A DNA stretch of 23,505 nt, taken from positions 1 to 23,505 of the forward strand of contig JAGQUE010000062.1 in NCBI GenBank assembly GCA_020438665.1, in the 5' to 3' direction. The translations under genes and the position numbers were made by a program. Under the pieces are notes generated by a model that was not told the DNA's origin, did no database searches, and saw only the letters and a list, made by a program, of their open reading frames with translations. Below, in pieces: positions 22,764 to 23,505 of this stretch (positions within the stretch are counted from its first letter, which is position 1; every line of letters begins with the position of its first letter). Source of the stretch: Nocardioidaceae bacterium. GTDB taxonomy: Bacteria; Actinomycetota; Actinomycetes; Propionibacteriales; Nocardioidaceae.

Positions 22764-23505
22764 GGGTGCTGCTGACCGGCTCGGCCGGCTTCATCGGCGG
22801 TGCCATCGCCCGCGCCCTGGCCGATGAGGACATCGAGGTGGTGGGCGTGGACGCGCTGCTGTCCTCGGCCCACCCGGCCGACGCCGTCCTGCCCGCCGGG
22901 ACGCTCCGGCTCGACGTGCGCGACCCCTCCGGGTGGGAGGACGCGCTGCGTGGCATCGATGTGGTGTGCCACCAGGCCGCGCTCGTGGGCGCGGGCGTGA
23001 CCGTCGACGACCTCCCCGACTATGCCGCCATCAACGACCTCGGCACCGCCACCCTGCTCGCCGGCATGCATCGTGCGGGCGTCCACCGGCTGGTGCTGGC
23101 CTCCTCGATGGTCGTCTATGGCGAGGGCCGCTATGCCTGTGCGGAGCACGGTCTCCAGCCGACGCCCGCCCGACACACCGCTGACCTCGACGCCGGCGTC
23201 TTCGACCACCGGTGCCCCGTCTGCCGGGCCCCGCTGAGCTGGGCGCTGGTCGACGAGGACGCGCCGGTCGACCCCCGCAGCAGCTATGCCGCCAGCAAGG
23301 TGGCGCAGGAGCACTACGCCCGGGCCTGGGCCCGCCAGGCGGGCGGCAGCGTGGTGGCCCTGCGCTACCACAACGTCTATGGGCCCGGGATGCCCCGGGA
23401 CACGCCCTACTCCGGCGTCGCCGCCATGTTCCGCTCCGCCATCGAGCGCGGCGAGCCACCGCGGGTCTTCGAGGACGGCGGGCAGATGCGCGACTTCGTG
23501 CACGT
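22760..23505 (+). CDS. NAD-dependent sugar-nucleotide epimerase/dehydratase with zinc-ribbon-like insert (3' end missing)
   Basis: The first 248 residues of an extended short-chain dehydrogenase are visible; the frame stays open to the window edge. It has the Rossmann motif TGSAGFIGG (about 6-14), VDALL with D at the end of strand 2, a LDVRDP turn, an HQAA phrase, the SSMVVYG strand, and the catalytic YAASK (Y176, K180). Later RYHNVYGPGMPRDTPYSG and DGGQMRDFVHV follow, as in UDP-glucose/GDP-sugar epimerases. Between about 125 and 160 an insertion carries C127-x2-H130 and C152-x2-C155, which looks like a small zinc-binding finger found in a subgroup of actinobacterial epimerases. GTG 22760 overlaps the previous stop (GTGA). 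The sugar substrate is not evident; glycosyltransferase genes would be expected downstream. Confidence 0.85.
   Translation, partial: MRVLLTGSAGFIGGAIARALADEDIEVVGVDALLSSAHPADAVLPAGTLRLDVRDPSGWEDALRGIDVVCHQAALVGAGVTVDDLPDYAAINDLGTATLLAGMHRAGVHRLVLASSMVVYGEGRYACAEHGLQPTPARHTADLDAGVFDHRCPVCRAPLSWALVDEDAPVDPRSSYAASKVAQEHYARAWARQAGGSVVALRYHNVYGPGMPRDTPYSGVAAMFRSAIERGEPPRVFEDGGQMRDFVH

Noticed and set aside
1..23505. Mobile elements, prophage, CRISPR, tRNA or attachment sites
   Set aside because: No transposase, integrase, regularly spaced repeat, cloverleaf or long direct repeat was found. The only tandem repeat seen is the 14-bp duplication at 7480-7507.

Overview
The window is high-GC (roughly 70% by eye), densely coded DNA with many GTG starts, ATGA/GTGA/TGATG stop-start overlaps and several start codons that look leaderless. 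The neighbourhood rimO-pgsA-pncC(cinA)-clgR, the lhr-nei2 pair and a DUF3046 gene are conserved actinobacterial landmarks. They normally lie upstream of recA. I infer an actinobacterium, most likely Nocardioides-like (Nocardioidaceae), from family resemblance only. I see no tRNA, rRNA, CRISPR array, insertion sequence or integrase. No intergenic stretch exceeds 300 bp.

Layout. Bases 1-967 hold the 3' end of rimO (tRNA-like methylthiotransferase acting on ribosomal protein S12), overlapping pgsA (phosphatidylglycerophosphate synthase). Bases 1119-7461 hold two large secreted enzymes. The first is a 5'-nucleotidase/metallophosphatase. The second is an ExeM/NucH-type extracellular nuclease with a lamin-tail domain, an OB fold, an endonuclease/exonuclease/phosphatase core and four Ig-like repeats. 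Both end in a homologous, strongly basic Ig-like module, and they look like a surface- or DNA-associated system for degrading extracellular DNA and taking phosphate or nucleosides from it. Bases 7480-8370 return to the housekeeping operon with pncC (NMN deamidase) and clgR (regulator of Clp proteolysis), the latter preceded by an ECF/sigma-E-like promoter.

Bases 8422-13729 on the minus strand hold lhr (large helicase) and nei2 (DNA glycosylase), overlapping by 8 bp as a DNA-repair pair. Bases 13807-14952 encode an intracellular GH32 beta-fructosidase, convergent with a DUF1851 (Tdi1-immunity-like) gene. Bases 15567-18129 are a three-gene ABC-2 exporter (ATPase plus two different permeases, joined by TGATG overlaps), convergent with a GNAT acetyltransferase. 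Bases 18691-21283 are a translationally coupled trio: a DinB-like/SAM-methyltransferase fusion, a DUF3046 protein and an MFS transporter.

Bases 21336-23505 hold mtnP (methylthioadenosine phosphorylase), a small secreted Cys-containing protein of unknown function, and the 5' part of an NAD-dependent sugar-nucleotide epimerase with a zinc-ribbon-like insertion. The last gene runs off the window.

The points most worth a second look are the shared polycationic tail of the secreted nuclease and nucleotidase, the sigma-E-like clgR promoter with a C-terminal Ala-Ala on ClgR, the DinB-methyltransferase fusion, the 14-bp tandem duplication at the pncC start, and a context-dependent tyrosine codon bias (CTATG favoured over CTACG).
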